From assembly GCA_000697055.1 (NCBI GenBank), contig JNDT01002281.1:55649-119648 (forward strand): 64,000 nt of DNA, given 5' to 3'. Position 1 is the first letter of the stretch, and each line of letters opens with the position of its first letter. This DNA comes from Saksenaea vasiformis B4078. Lineage: Eukaryota; Mucoromycota; Mucoromycetes; Mucorales; Saksenaeaceae. The notes under the pieces were generated by a model. It was not told the DNA's origin and ran no database searches. It saw only the letters and a program-made list of their open reading frames with translations. A program made the translations under genes and the position numbers. Below are positions 13,701-26,168 of the stretch, in pieces.

Positions 13701-16700
13701 TCTAGGTCCGAATGGTGATACAACTCAGTCACCAACATTTCGCCACTGGCAAGAAAAGCGTAGTTTTAGGAGCGAATGGAGATCCGCCATATCTAACCGG
13801 ATACGCAGATGTACTCTGAGATTGTAATGATAAGGAAACAATGGATGTAGGGTGTAGGTAAGCACATTAGAGCTATCGCCACAACACCGTACATTCTTTG
13901 CAAAAACAATAGACCGGGCCAAAGCGAATTAAGCAATGTTTTGGTATCTTAAAACAAAAAGGCAAATAGCTTACTAAAATAGACGTTGTTTAGCTACACC
14001 AACAGGCTTAAGGACGTACCATAGTCTCTAAACGTTCTTCATGGGAATCTCTTTGTTGTGTTGCTGGAAGCACCGGTATTACTAAATCGGTAGAATCATA
14101 TCATCAGCGATTTCACTAGCACAATGATCCTGTCATTTACGCCATAAAACTGATTCCCATGAAATACACAAAGCGCGTTGTCATTCGTTGCGGCATTACC
14201 TTTTGGAAATATTCAGCTCCATGTTAATTGGAAAGTATCTATTTTTAAGCATCTTTCGGAAAATGAAAAAAGTAATACGCAAACACATCGTTTATCGGTA
14301 ATTGGTGTAACTGTCCGATTGGTATAATTCTATATCCAAAATCTGAGCACGTACAAAGATATAGATTGAGAGAGATGTAAGGAACATTGATATCGTCGAA
14401 GACAAGAACTGAACGGCTACTTGCTAGTGTGTTAGTCACACAAGGTCTTCGTTTGTAATTTTTTGAGGATAGTCTATCTCCATTTTTATTTTATTTCATT
14501 GTATAACAAATGTTGGACGCAATGTGGATTGTTTTTGTAGAGATAGTTAGGGTAATCAAAGAAAATTCTGTGCAACGTTAACTGCCCACGCCTTGACATG
14601 GTGACACAAGCAACTCAGATGAACACTCGGAAATTGAGTGAGCATAAAAAATCCGTAGTCTCTTTGCACCATTCTTTACGTACAAAAGCACACTTCTCCC
14701 TGGTATGCCTATAATGGAAGATTCTTCTGCTGATTGATGGAGAGGTCTCCAAGAGCTCTTCATATACTAACTCATTTCTTATACTGAAATTGCAAGTGAT
14801 GACGACAATGGTACTCGTAGTAGGCGTATAGCGGAGCTATGGTTACTTAATGAAACGATCTGCTTCTACAGTCGTGCCTCTGACGATCATTTATTGAAAT
14901 CTCTACATGTATGACAAAAAATCACGCTGCCGAAAAAAATTGAAGAATCCTACAGCGCCCTCTGGTGCCATCGGACTATGCTATCTATCTTATGTGCTAT
15001 TACCAAATCAGACGCCGTATCTGCAATATCTACGCTGTCTTGAATTGTCTTTGATCCACAGTTGCGCTAGTGGGGAGGATAGGACTGGGAAATACGGGAT
15101 TACGGGATGTTCCTGATACCCCGCTATTCTAACGCACAGTCTTACCAAATAAATAACGATATTGTATTTCATGATGTGTTACTGCATCGGTCGAAAGCGG
15201 GTGTAGTTAATAGCAGAGTCCTCATCAACAATAAAAAGGTAATTCCATGTACCATAGTTGTGAAAGGAATTGTGGACGTGGGTGAGCCGTTACAACCCCT
15301 TACCGATGACGAGTCGGTACGTTCAAGACAAAAAGTGTGGTTTATGACACCGAGTAGTAGGTTCCCAATTCCTAGTATGATATCGCAATTACAAAGAATT
15401 TGATTCAATAGAGCACGTAACCTCATTGAGGAATAAGGGTCTGTAGGTTATTGCTGTACTCCATCCTCTTCAGGATTGTCCACCGACAATAACGTGCGCC
15501 CATTTCTGTCCACTTCGCAGAAAGTGAAGACTGCCTGAAAATAACCGCTGTTAGAAAGCTCTTTTCTTACTGTTTCTATTTTTTGAGTACCGAAGATTAG
15601 CAATTTCGATCATGAAATCATTGTTAGACATGGGCTGCAAATGGTACGATCTTAGCTTGGGTAAATATTCCAGCTGCATGAGCAGTTTTTACCTCTTTAT
15701 TTCCCGCCGGGCGCAAATCGATTTCTTGCCATAGTCGTTGTGGAAATCCAAACATGAGTAGGTCCAACGTTTACATGCCACTCCATTTGTTATTCCTTCA
15801 ATCTAAATCAACCATACAAAGACCTGCTTATTCTGTGTCTCGGCTAATTCCGATAAGCTGACAGCTCGGAAGACGGACGAAGTTTCCAGTCTATGTACTG
15901 ACGTATTGAGGTTTAAATCCATTCCTCCTCTCATAAATGGCCTATTTCTCTCAACAGAAGTTCTTGTATTTCTGGGTAGTCCTGTATGTTTATGCCCATC
16001 ACCTTTAATCAGAGATTTTAATCACTGAATCAGGTCGCAAATGAGATATCCAACGAGTGGTCGAGGGAAGAAAAGACTCAAGGCGGTGCTTCTACGACGA
16101 GTATACTGTTGGCATTCCATTAACAATCAGTTAAGGCCAACGATAAAATTCAGGGACTAGATAAAGGGACTTCGCTTCATTGAAAGGGACAATAAACTGG
16201 TGTTAATACATAACTCTTTCAGATAATCATTCAGCAAATTCATGCCTGATATATAGTTTGGAATTATTACGTACAACAGGTACGCTCAGACACGGTACAA
16301 CATCTTATAAATACGCTACTCCCTCAAGAAGAAGGGATTCATATATCAAAGATTGCATGTATGGCGTATAGTGGCAGAGATGTAATATAAAGGTACGGAA
16401 GACATTAGACTGATACCCCAATAAACAAGATATCGTTTTCCGTCAAAGTGTCGTAAGTATACGAAACGTAAAGGTGGAAAAACGATACATTACTATAACT
16501 GCACTAAGATCACCCTGATCTAATGCATGAAAAAGCGATAATGAGCAATTCTGATTTCGGAAGGACTCCGATTTTTCGAGCATCTGTGCAGGGAAACTTT
16601 GTAATGTCGAATATCCGCTCCAGTCTACAGAACTTTGAAGCTAGAAGAACCTTTTTTTGAAGGGTTCGTCTATTCTAGCTGATCGTAGATCGTAATAGTC

Positions 16701-17475
16701 AGACAAAGAAGAAATAGTTAATAAACGCGTTCACAGCGCGATGGACTACAAAGACATGAAGTACGAAGAGACAGTACAAAATAAGGGCTCATGAACGCTG
16801 TAAAGGAGAACATCTGAAAGCAATCATACTGTACGAAGTAACTAGTAGGATAAGTGAACCGTTCAGAATCATCTCGGACTGTGCCAAAGATTGACATATT
16901 GCACCTTTCGTGATGACGTTCTCCAGGAGCACGTCATAAGTGCAAAAAATGGTCTCTACGACTCGTCTCCAGGCCACGACTCAGAAACAAAACGATGGCG
17001 AAGAACCATACAATGCTATTGTTACGAACAAATGATGCGCTCATTTATCCCAAATGATACGGTTCATATGCCATATAAAACAGTTGGGATTCAGAATGAA
17101 GCTATCGAAAGAATAGGATAATAAAAACCAAGATTCTACCAAGAATCTCGTCGCCACATAGCTAGTTTGTCTGCAAAAAAGCTCATAAGCTACTAATCAA
17201 GATATCAGAGGCGTGCAACTCATGAAATAAAAGGGCAAGATACCATACTTGACCTTGTGGTCTTCTTTATACAAATGATGATCTACTTAGCATAAGTTTC
17301 TAGAAAACGGTCCCTCCGCAGGCCGATGTGGTTGCATGATCTGGTCATGTCTTCCCGTTTGCCTTGGTCTGGTTTAGGGGACGATAGTCGATGCTTCTTC
17401 GCTCGGCTCGCGTTTTGTAACTCAGCATGACTTCGCTCGTTCTATTCTTCCGATTTCAATCTCAATCTTACGCGG
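10722..17475. other. 6.8-kb gene-poor region
   Basis: No conserved protein or paired long open frame was found on either strand. All open frames are under about 100 codons and lack recognisable domains. The longest candidates (12493-12780 plus; 15107-15403 plus; a Met-poor open stretch about 11275-11517 plus) cannot be assigned. No tRNA-like cloverleaf, transposon ends or tandem array was recognised. The first ~200 bp hold the T/A-rich 3' end of the SFP1-like gene. A spliced gene of very small exons, like the E2 at 53.2 kb, cannot be excluded by eye. Confidence 0.45.
11398..11421 (+). repeat. Perfect 7-bp-stem hairpin followed by T5
   Basis: GCCGGTG and CACCGGC are perfectly complementary around a 5-nt loop (CGACA) and are followed by TTTTT. 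The shape is that of an intrinsic (rho-independent) terminator. In a fungal nuclear genome it has no established role, and a 7-bp stem can occur by chance in 64 kb. Confidence 0.35.
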
Positions 17476-17483
17476 TATAAATA
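17476..17483 (+). promoter_or_regulatory. TATA box
   Basis: TATAAATA lies 41 bp before the ATG at 17524, implying a short 5' UTR for the PNPOx-like gene. It is the best TATA match immediately upstream of a gene in the window. Confidence 0.55.
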
Positions 17484-17523
17484 CGGCGAGGGCTGTGCAT
17501 TTGCGTTTGATTCCTTATCTCGT

Positions 17524-18416
17524 ATGGCTTCGCTTACCCCTCTCTGGAAAACACTGATTTTAAACCAGCTCAAGGCCAATATTGCGCAGCAAGGTCCTTC
17601 GGCGACATATGCTTCACTTGCGACTGTGCGAGCAAACAATACGCCGGCCAACCGGACCGTTGTGATGCGCGGTTTTGCCGGAGAGTCTCATGAAGAAGAC
17701 ACAGGCTGGGAAAGTGATTTGCTTACTATCACATGTGACAAACGATCTGCTAAGCTAGAGGATCTCAAGAATAATCCCACTGTTGAAGTCTGCTGGTAAG
17801 TGTATGATTTCCCGTTTTTTCTTTTTCTTAAAACAGATAAAGGTTTATGGGTGGCACAAAGGAGCAGTTTCGCCTTCGGGGTCGTCTCCATCCTTTTGGT
17901 CATGACATCGGACTTGATACTGTGCTGAACAGCCATATTGCACAAAAGCCTCAGGCCAAAAAAATCGAGCAACAGGACGAAGACGACGAAAACTTGGCGG
18001 AGAAGCTGAGTCAAGCCAGTAAATCGTTTTTAAAGCGGATCAAGTCCCGACTTCATCGACATAAGAAAAAAGAAGGTGCAAGTGCAGCGGAGGAGGAAGA
18101 AGAGGAAGAAGGTTTTGATTGGGAGGCGGAAAGACTCCGGCAATGGCACGCGTTGGGTGATGAGCTCCGAGCGACATTCGCTCCAGAGAATGCCGTTGAG
18201 AAAGACGCGGAGCGGGTATCCGGTTTGGCGATTCACGCAACAGATGATAAGGGTTGGTTTGTTAACGATGATCCGAATTCCCAAGCTTTACTTGAACGTG
18301 CCTATGAAAATTTCGTGGTACTGTTCTTAGAAGTTGATGAAGTCGATCACTTGGTTCTCGAAACCGGTGAACGAATCTTGTACAAGGACCAACAGGCTAT
18401 TCCTCTCCATGCCTAA
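17524..18416 (+). CDS. FMN-binding pyridoxamine-5'-phosphate-oxidase-like protein (Alr4036-type)
   Basis: Split-barrel FMN-binding protein of the PNPOx-like superfamily; substrate not predictable. Two exons, 17524-17795 and 17843-18416, encode 281 aa. Start: WKTLILNQLKANIAQQG, then SLATVRANNTPANRTVVMRGF, matching the Alr4036 opening (LATV...PxNRTVVFRGF). WESDLLTITCDKRSAK and the strand VEVCWFM(G)GTKEQFRLRG run across the intron. A middle insert (about residues 120-190) is highly charged: acidic DEDDEN, a basic RIKSRLHRHKKK segment, and a Glu run before FDWEAERLRQWHAL. The C-terminus has NFVVLFLEVDEVDHLVLE, as in the family. It probably does not replace the true Pdx3 oxidase. Confidence 0.8.
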
Positions 18417-18495
18417 ATAGTGTCACAGGCACAGAAATAAAGTTTTCCTTTTTTCTTTTCTTACTTCTCTGTTCCCTTTTCCTCTTACTTCCCTT

Positions 18496-19897
18496 ATGGC
18501 AAACGAACGACTGCCTACAAGCTACACGGACCGGATGCCGTTTCGCTGCATGAAACGAAAACCGTCAGAGCAACATCTCACTATAGAAACAACCGTATTT
18601 GATCCACTGCCAACCACCTTCCGAAGATACCATCAAAACGATGACTTAACTCGTTGTTCCTCACCATCCTCTTCTGGGAGTGAATCCAGACCATCACTTC
18701 AGCGTCAACGTAAAAGGCAACGACGGAACGAAGCATCACCTACCGAAATCTTTGCACAAAATCTAAGTGATGCTGTGCTGGATGCTGCGGCAGAAAATGG
18801 TACCATAGAAAAAAGGGTGAATCAAGTATTTATACCGTTACGCTGTAGTCAACGAAGGTTTTATCTACCGGACCGATAGGAAGTACCTACCTCCTCCCTA
18901 CGCTTTGCGTCCTGCTGGACGATCTAAACGAACTCAGTATGACTGGTGCCCCGGCGACGACCTTGACGACGATGAAACCGCACCGTTACTCTATCGTAAG
19001 CCCGACTTCTGGTTTGGCGTATGCATGCAACCAAAGAACCCTTCCTGGTGGTGGCGTTTTTTCTGCTGGATTGTTCTACTGCTCTTAGTTTTTTTCCTTG
19101 ATATATATCGCCTGCTTTTACTAGCAGCAGAACCATTGAGTGCTGTCCAAGCTCTGCGCATTAATAATGTTCTGGGAACAGAAAAGCAGCTGATTTTTGA
19201 TCTTCATGTCCAAGCAAGGTAATCACAAAAACAATAACATATCGCCGCCAACGACTTTTATTTTTCTCCTTTCTATTACTCTTTCAGGAATAGTCACTGG
19301 TGGTCAGTACAAATCACACAGGCCACTGTCAGTGTCTTTGCATCAAGTCAATACGTTCCAACTTCTTATGCAGCCCAAAATATCTCAGCATCTAAGAAAC
19401 AAGGTTAGATTTATTTTTTCTTGTTGCTTCAAAAATGCTATGGACAATAACCCGAAGTATCTGTTAACATGTTTTTGCACTTAGAATTTTTAGGTACAGT
19501 ATATCAGCTGCAAGAGCCACTTGTTTTCAAGCCTGCTGGTGTGATCTATTCAACTGTAAGCGTCGGTGTAAGTCAGGTGCAGCTTAATCAACCCGGAGCA
19601 ACGCCTGAGGACCATAGTGGAAATGAACGATGGTAACGTATAAAGTGGAGATGAGAATTCTCTGTATCTGCTGTTTCCATATATTGAATCTTTCCAGAAA
19701 GGTCGTTGTTAATCCGATACCCTTACAAACTCACCATCCGGGGCATTTTGAAGTACCGCTTATTGCCTTTCTCTTGGATGCAACTTCATGCTGCTCGCAT
19801 GTGTGAAGTTGCCCTAGTGGACCCCGCCACAGGTCGGATCACCGATGTACCTCTACCCGAACAAGCGATCTGTGAAGAACCCGCCACCGCTCTGTAG
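18496..19897 (+). CDS. Vac7-like membrane protein with LEA14-type extracytoplasmic domain
   Basis: Five exons: 18496-18799, 18858-19218, 19288-19403, 19485-19632, 19702-19897, closing in frame to about 374 aa. Order: hydrophilic basic N-terminus with Ser-rich and KRQRRNE patches; an acidic GDDLDDDETAPLLY stretch; a Trp-rich juxtamembrane segment and one strong membrane helix (FFCWIVLLLLVFFLDIY); then ALRINNVLGTEKQLIFDLHV, NSHWWSVQITQATVSVFASS, FLGTVYQLQEPLVF and a C-terminal KLTIRGILKYRLLPF strand. This helix-plus-beta layout matches fungal Vac7/LEA-2 proteins; Vac7 regulates Fab1 and PtdIns(3,5)P2 at the vacuole. It is much shorter than yeast Vac7, so the function is only suggested. The acceptor at 19484 has an in-frame alternative 9 nt downstream. 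Confidence 0.6.
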
Positions 19898-20165
19898 AAG
19901 AAAAAAATTGTCCTTGTTGCTATTATGCGTTTCCTCTTTCTGCACACGCCTTTCCCTTTATTTTTATTTTTTTTTCTTTCAGGTAAACAAACCACCGCAA
20001 ATACATCGCCGTCCAATGCTTCGGTACCACGAAGCAAATGTCCCAGGATCCGATGCATCCGAGATAGGTAACGACGGTTGATAGCATCTACAGAACCAAC
20101 CCAGTATTTCAGTTCACCCGCCTCTTATCATCCCCATGTCTTTTTCTTTTTCTTGTTTTCTTAAT

Positions 20166-23100
20166 TTACCTGACACAGCGTCGCATTTTCTGAGTCGGTT
20201 GTATCCGGCGTTTGCAAATCACATCGACCAGCTGTTCCTTATGTTGCTCTAGATAAATTGCTGGTTGCGCACATCTGTCCTTGTATTTAGCCGTAATTGC
20301 TTGTGCAGGTGCAATCATGCTTGGCGGTAATTTTGACGAGAGAAGAAACGACCATCCATTGGCTATCTCTCAATGAATAAACTACTTAAGATCAAGTTGA
20401 AGCGGAGCTTACACATGTCTTCTGTTTTCTCCAATTCATCCAAAGCGAAGAGGAAAGAAAGCGCGTCCGCGAGTACTACAGGCTCGTTTTGTAGAAGATT
20501 GGACGCACAGCGTTGCAACAACGGACGGGTTTCAGGAAGATGGGCGAGTTCATAGGATGATGAGGTGACAAATTGAGTGAATTGATGAATCATGATCAAA
20601 ATTTTCTGCAGTGCAACACGAGAAGATTTGTGCGCTACCAGAACTGCGTGGACCGGCCGTGCCGACAGATCGGTGAACTCTACATAGATAATCAGGGACC
20701 AGGCATAACTTGTTTTCCCCATCTTACTTGAATTTTTCGGCCGTTTACAGTTGAATAGCATATTCCATTCTTTTAACAGCCATCGTACCAAATTGAGGAC
20801 CCATGTAGTCAAGGATACCAAAGACCATAAACTATCTGCATCCGAAACTGTCAAAGAGTCGGTCGTATTTCATCCATTCTTACCTGGTTCGAAATCTAGA
20901 TTATGTTTGCTATCCAAAGATTTTGCTTCTGGATAAGAAAGAAAATATAGGTGTTAACTCCTCCAATACACGGTTACCATCAGAGCAAATAGTAGGTTAC
21001 CCAGAACTTCTGTGATATCCAAATAATCGGACGTACAACTTCCAATGAAACATTCCAAAATCACTGGCAGTTGAATCGCCTTGGTAAGATTAATGTACTG
21101 TGTGCGTTTGTTCGGTAATCGTCTAAAATCCGCTGTCAATGCCAATCCCTCCGGCAATCTAGTATTTACTTGTATGTTCCCAAGGCCAGTCCATAGGCGC
21201 GTCCGAACTGCGCCAAATTCCAGTCGTCAGAACTTATATGAGATTGGTTTAGTGCAGGCCTTGCCTGGAGGACGTTGGCATCGCCTTGCCCGCAATAAAT
21301 TTCGTACGCCACCAGGGCATCATTCACTATTTGTTCCGGCATGTCTACTTTTCGTCTTAGATATGCATCTAATGGCTCGTCATACGTTACCTTTATGCTC
21401 TGGATATTGACCAAACCGTACAAGTTCCGAAATGATATCCAGCGTGTCTGTATTATTTAATAAACCAAGCTTAATCAATTTCTCAATCGTAGCAAAGGTA
21501 TCTTCATCACACAGTCGGGAAAATTAGCTCACGTACGACAATGCACAGCCATATACCTTTTGTTGCCTCGTCATCTGTCACACGGACGGTTCCAAAGTGG
21601 CCCGATGAATATATGTACAACATATGTGTTTCATTCGGTGAAAACGCGGCGCCAGCGATAGTATCTTTCGTGCAGCAACGATCAATCCCTTTGTACCACT
21701 CAAGAATATTCTTTACCTGATTGTCCATCGCTCGTTTGACGTGGTGAAACAACTTCCCAAAACTCTGGTGATATGGATTGATTAAGCGATTGCTCTTTAC
21801 AAAGTCCAAGATAGTCCCTGAAATACAGCCAACTTATGAGATAATTCATTAAAAAAACATCTCATGCTACTTACCTTTCTCGGTATTCCATATGAATACT
21901 ACCATCTGATAAACCTACAGCTATTGCACTACCGTCACGAGTGTGTACCAGAGATGTAATAAACCGTCCCGGTATAGAAAAACCGGATTTATATTTCAGC
22001 ACCTTTGTCAGAATGCTTAGCCACGAACGTCCATATCGTTTCCCGTCTTACCGATCCGCTGGTATGAATAAAGTCGTTTGTGTCACTTTTGACGAGTATT
22101 TCGTGCGAAATGGTTTGAAGCTCCCATCGACCAAAAAAGCTACTATAATCTGAATCTAATGCAGTATGCACGTTAGCAAACAGAAAACAATGGTCCAAGT
22201 TACCTTTTTCTGTCCCAAACCCAACCACAACCTGGAGGCTTTTTTTCTGTTGCATGACAAGTAACTGTGTCACAGAGCTAGATGCATCAAATGTGGTCGA
22301 GGATGGTGGCATGGACAAGCGTATACTTGCCACGGTTTGGCAGGACACCGCTACAGGATCTGAACATGAATATGTAACGGAAAGAAAAAGGGAAATCGTC
22401 TTTACCACATTGACTGGCTTTGGTAGGGAATTGAATCGCAATTTTGTAGAGATGAATCGACTTCGGTTGTGTAGAGGCATAGTGTACCGCCAGATATATA
22501 CTGCCATCTGTGCACACAGTTATCTGTAAGCGCTGTTTTTCCTTTTTCTATTGGGATTTACTACCTTCACCAAACGTCGTGGCCGCATGAGATATCCTTC
22601 GCCAATCATGTAGCCCAGCCAGCACCATACCGAAGCACCCGACATCCGCACGACTAACGCCTCGTGCTGATTTTGGTAATGTAGTCCGGAAAGATGAAAA
22701 AATCGGCCCATTGTGTTGGTACTGTACATTGATCTCTCCGTGCACAGTGATGGCGACGAATGCCAGATAGCCGTAGGGGTTCCTCGGTCCCAGGACTTTT
22801 TGGCGCGTAAAGGTAGTAAGATCATCTGCAGCGTACTATTAGGACTTTTGTTGTCAGTTATCCATAAATTTTGTCCCTTGCCCTAATTGTAGGAAATAAT
22901 ATATCTTACAAATCGATCAGCATTCAACCATATCAATGCTGCTACAGGTTGCTGTAGATCAACCTCAAAGGTCAGGCTCCAGCTGTCCACCGAACCCTAG
23001 AACAGGCAGGTTATGCGTCTGCTAACTTTGAATAGCGTCTTACATCCAAACTCCAAGCGGCTAACTTGCCCGTCTCGTCTACGGATAATAATGCTGTACC

Positions 23101-23406
23101 TCGTTGGTTCCATTTTAAATGTGTGATGGTATGCTGCTTATGATACTGTTCGGCCAAACGAATAGGCGCTTTGTGATATAATGTTTTATTCAGGTCGCTA
23201 GCGTAAAGATCTCCAGTGATGGTGTTGATCGCTGGTGGATTAGGTTTAGGAGGAACTGTCACGACGACATTTTGTGAAGAAGTCGACAAGTAGTCAGGAG
23301 CTTGGCGACAAGTTAGACTCGAAAAAAGAAAAGACAATGGATATCGCGCAACATTATCTGGCGAAGATTCAATTCGTCGACGTTTGTTTGGCATTATCTC
23401 TACCAT
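20166..23406 (-). CDS. MED16: Mediator of RNA polymerase II subunit 16 (Med16/Sin4)
   Basis: Tail-module subunit of Mediator. Inferred exons: 23044-23406, 22910-22996, 22565-22882, 22406-22523, 22204-22359, 22052-22155, 21875-22002, 21557-21817, 21391-21501, 21170-21347, about 20960-21122, 20884 region, 20413-20847 (with a 54-nt in-frame GTAAG intron near 20680-20740), 20166-20362. Motifs: basic start MPNKRRRIE; WD-like N-terminal half (THLKWNQRGTALLSVDETG, VAALIWLNADRF, TRDGSAIAVGLSDGSI, FSPNETHMLYIYSSG); helical C-terminal half with DSLWSLVSLTTWVLNL and SARPVHAVLVAHKSSR, ending KMRRCVR. This matches Med16 architecture. Introns are 36-60 nt. Unsettled junctions: 21818-21874 (frame does not close with the obvious GTAAG donor) and 20885-20960. 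The C-terminal end may be spliced further. Confidence 0.75.
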
Positions 23407-23655
23407 CGTTATTTAGAAAAAGGAACAGGCGCGCGCAACACACCCCAAACTCGAGGCTCCGAACGGCCAGAAAAAAAAAGGCGGATTTCTTTCGGGCAGG
23501 CAGGGAGCAGTCCTCTTGGACGGACCTTGTCACGTGCTCTCTTCACATCCGTGATTATGCGCCGTTTCCACGCGTATTACAACTTTCCAGGAGTGGCACT
23601 GCCAATGCCTTGAGCCACCTTGGTATAAGAGGCGTATTGATTTGTAAATAATATT

Positions 23656-24074
23656 ATGGCTTCTTGTGCTTGTTTGGTGACGGAGGCAGTCCTTGATAAT
23701 GGTGCTGGAAATCCTTTACTGAAGTACCCCCAATGCAAGACTCTGGCTATTCAGCGCAACTATTCCTTGGATTAATGCAAAAGGCCCTACTTCTCAGTTC
23801 AAGTACCCATCATTTTCCAGAGCGAAATTTGTTTGACTTAAACTTTTACGCTTCTTTCGTTCCATCATATCGAACCATCCGCAACACCCATCCTGCCCTC
23901 TGGGACACTCGATTTATGGTTTATCCTCGATGGTACACCAACGGTGTACACCGTCATCGCTCAAAAGACCTTTGTCGTTCGTCTCCTCCCTTTCCTAGTT
24001 TAGCTAGCAGATCTTGTTCCCTTCATGTATTTGCCATTGTAGGTGGCTCTATGAGCGTTCCTTATAGCGGATGA
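23656..24074 (+). CDS. Possible small hypothetical gene divergent from MED16
   Basis: Unrecognised. An ATG at 23656 starts MASCACLVTEAVLDNGAG and could be joined through an intron at about 23727-23796 (GTACCC donor, CTTCTCAG acceptor) to an open stretch reading NLFDLNFYASFVPSYRTI and LWDTRFMVYPRWYTN, ending at 24074. A third reading frame over 23870-24000 also looks protein-like (LDGTPTVYTVIAQKTF), so the true frame is undecided. It lies 250 bp from the MED16 start on the opposite strand. Only the open frames are seen; no family match is claimed. Confidence 0.25.
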
Positions 24075-25517
24075 ATTAACGAATTGAAGTTTGCTGCAAT
24101 AAATCGCGCATTTCAATCGATTGTGTACCAATAAATGTTACTATCCAATGGATTAATGAACATATTTCATCTCCTGCGGTAGTCGGCATTGAAGATCAGT
24201 CGAGTTCTTTGTTCAATGATGATACGTCTAAACTGTTGACGTGGATGATCCTATACACGTGGTCAATCCCAGTCCTAAAAAAAGTAAAGAAGCGGTTCAT
24301 GCGTTTCCTTATCTTACACGTTCCAGTTGGAGTACTGCGATAATTTAACACAATGAACCACCTCAACGCATGTATCCCAAGTAATCCATGGAACAACGTA
24401 AGATGACCTTGATCTGACCTCCAGAAATGTCGATACTCGCTCTGTGCAAATGTATTCAACTGTTTTATCTCTTTCAACGCTTACGGTCTGAAACCTTCCT
24501 TTTTTTTTGGGACAACCAAAAAATCCGAGCATGTCTGCGTTTTTTCCCTTCTTTCTTTTCAGCTTTCCAATCGCTTTCCAAAGGTAAAGATTAATTCTTC
24601 ATAAGCACGCACTATGAGCTAATGCATTGTTTGCAATCAATGGGGGCGTAAGCATGATGAAGGATGAGACCACTGTTCTTCCGTATCCTGTCCCTGATAA
24701 CCTTCGTTTCATCAAGAGAAGTGTTTGTCACATACAATAACCCTTCATTGACATCATTCATACTTATAGACTAAATCCAGAGAAAATAAACTGATGATAA
24801 AGCCATGAAAAGGTGAATCAAATTGAAGCTCAAACATACTTTTCACTTCTCTCTTCTTTACAGACGCAAATCGTGTGAAATGATGATGAAAAACGACCTT
24901 TTCCGAGAAGTATTTTCTCATTTTTTTTATTCCACAGCCAATATTTCATTATATTTCCTTAGATATCCATCCGGCCTGCAAGATGGCTTATAGACTTCAG
25001 AAAAGTTATCACCTGTCGGAGAACCCTCGCTGACTAACGTTTGGCCTCATTCTGAAAAAGTGTCGTGTATGACATGGATGCCTGCCATCTTGCAGTCTAC
25101 CAGCGTGTATCACCGTAGATAATACGGCGCGATACAAAGGTAAGTCGCATATATATTTGACCATTTTTTAAATTGTGTTTACAGGTTTGTTGTCGACATG
25201 TTTTTCTGTCAGTCATTCATGTATCCGCAAAGTGTATATCTCACTCAATGCTACACTGAATACATTTTAAAAACCGTGCGTCACCGGTTAAAGAGCAGGC
25301 CTCTCATATGTTTAGTATACACGCTGACACTTTTGCAGTGCACCACTGGGTTCCCGTAAACTACGCGTGGATAAGGCAGGCTGATGATGCAAACCTGTGG
25401 CTTTCGTCCAGTGTGTCCCAAGGCAATTCCCTTAATGCGCACGCTCATCCAACGACGATGTCAAGTCACACAGTGGATAGTTGAGAAACCACACTCTTCT
25501 GCTTATTTAATTTGATT
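24075..25517. other. Intergenic, no supportable gene
   Basis: 1.4 kb, A/T-rich with T runs at about 24503 and 24920. Short minus-strand frames around 24196-24532 have no known motif. The last few hundred bases should include the promoter of the CHZ-domain gene. Confidence 0.4.
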
Positions 25518-26168
25518 ATGTCTGATCGCAGAGCAAAATTGCAGGCGCTTGCTGCAAAGAGAAGAAATGAAGATCAAGAAGAGCCGCAGGTGAAGAAAAG
25601 ATCAAAACCCGCGCCAGAAAGGTACATGAAACTCTGCAAGATCGACATTCTGAACATAGTTTGGTAGTTCCAAGAAAGTATCGAATCGTGAGAAGTACAA
25701 GAAGGATGATGGGTTTTTAGTCGACGATGATGAAGAAGAAGAAGAAGAAGAAGTAGTAGAAGAAGAAGAAAGCGCGTCTGAAGAAGGTAAAGCACTCTTG
25801 TTGTTATGACAGAGGATAAGAACTTTTATCCACACCAAAAGAAGAAGAAGAAGAAGCCGTTAGTTCGTCCAATGAAGATGATCGCAAGAAAAAGTCCAAA
25901 CGCGGAAAAACGGTTAAGAAGCAGAAAAAGCCATCCAAACGTACCAGCGATGAACCAGCGTCTGATGACGATAAAAGTGATATTTCAGGTAATGATTACA
26001 AGCCCCTCCATTTTAATGAAAAGGTGACGAACGAACATTATACACTCAATTACAGAGGAGGAATTGGAAGCATTGGATACGTCAGTGATTATTGAAGGAG
26101 GTCGAAGGACGCGTGGCAAAAAGATTGACTTCACACAGTTTGGTGCAGATCCGGAGGATGAAGATTGA
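25518..26168 (+). CDS. Chz1-like histone H2A.Z/H2B chaperone (CHZ motif)
   Basis: Small nuclear acidic protein. Chz1 chaperones H2A.Z-H2B dimers and delivers them to the SWR1 remodeller. Four exons (25518-25621, 25668-25786, 25842-25988, 26056-26168) encode 160 aa. Sequence order: basic start MSDRRAKLQALAAKRR, KKDDGFLVDDD followed by a Glu-rich run, a Lys-rich middle (DDRKKKSKRGKTVKKQKK), and an acidic C-terminal part with LDTSVIIEGGRRTRGKKIDF. That last block is the CHZ motif (DxSxIIxGGRRTRGKxIDF), the only part that carries family identity. The third exon can start at several AAG acceptors in the repeated GAA tract, which would change only the Glu count. Confidence 0.65.

Noticed and set aside
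20751..20936. Plus-strand small frames opposite MED16
   Set aside because: Antisense to exons with clear Med16 motifs; no motif of their own.
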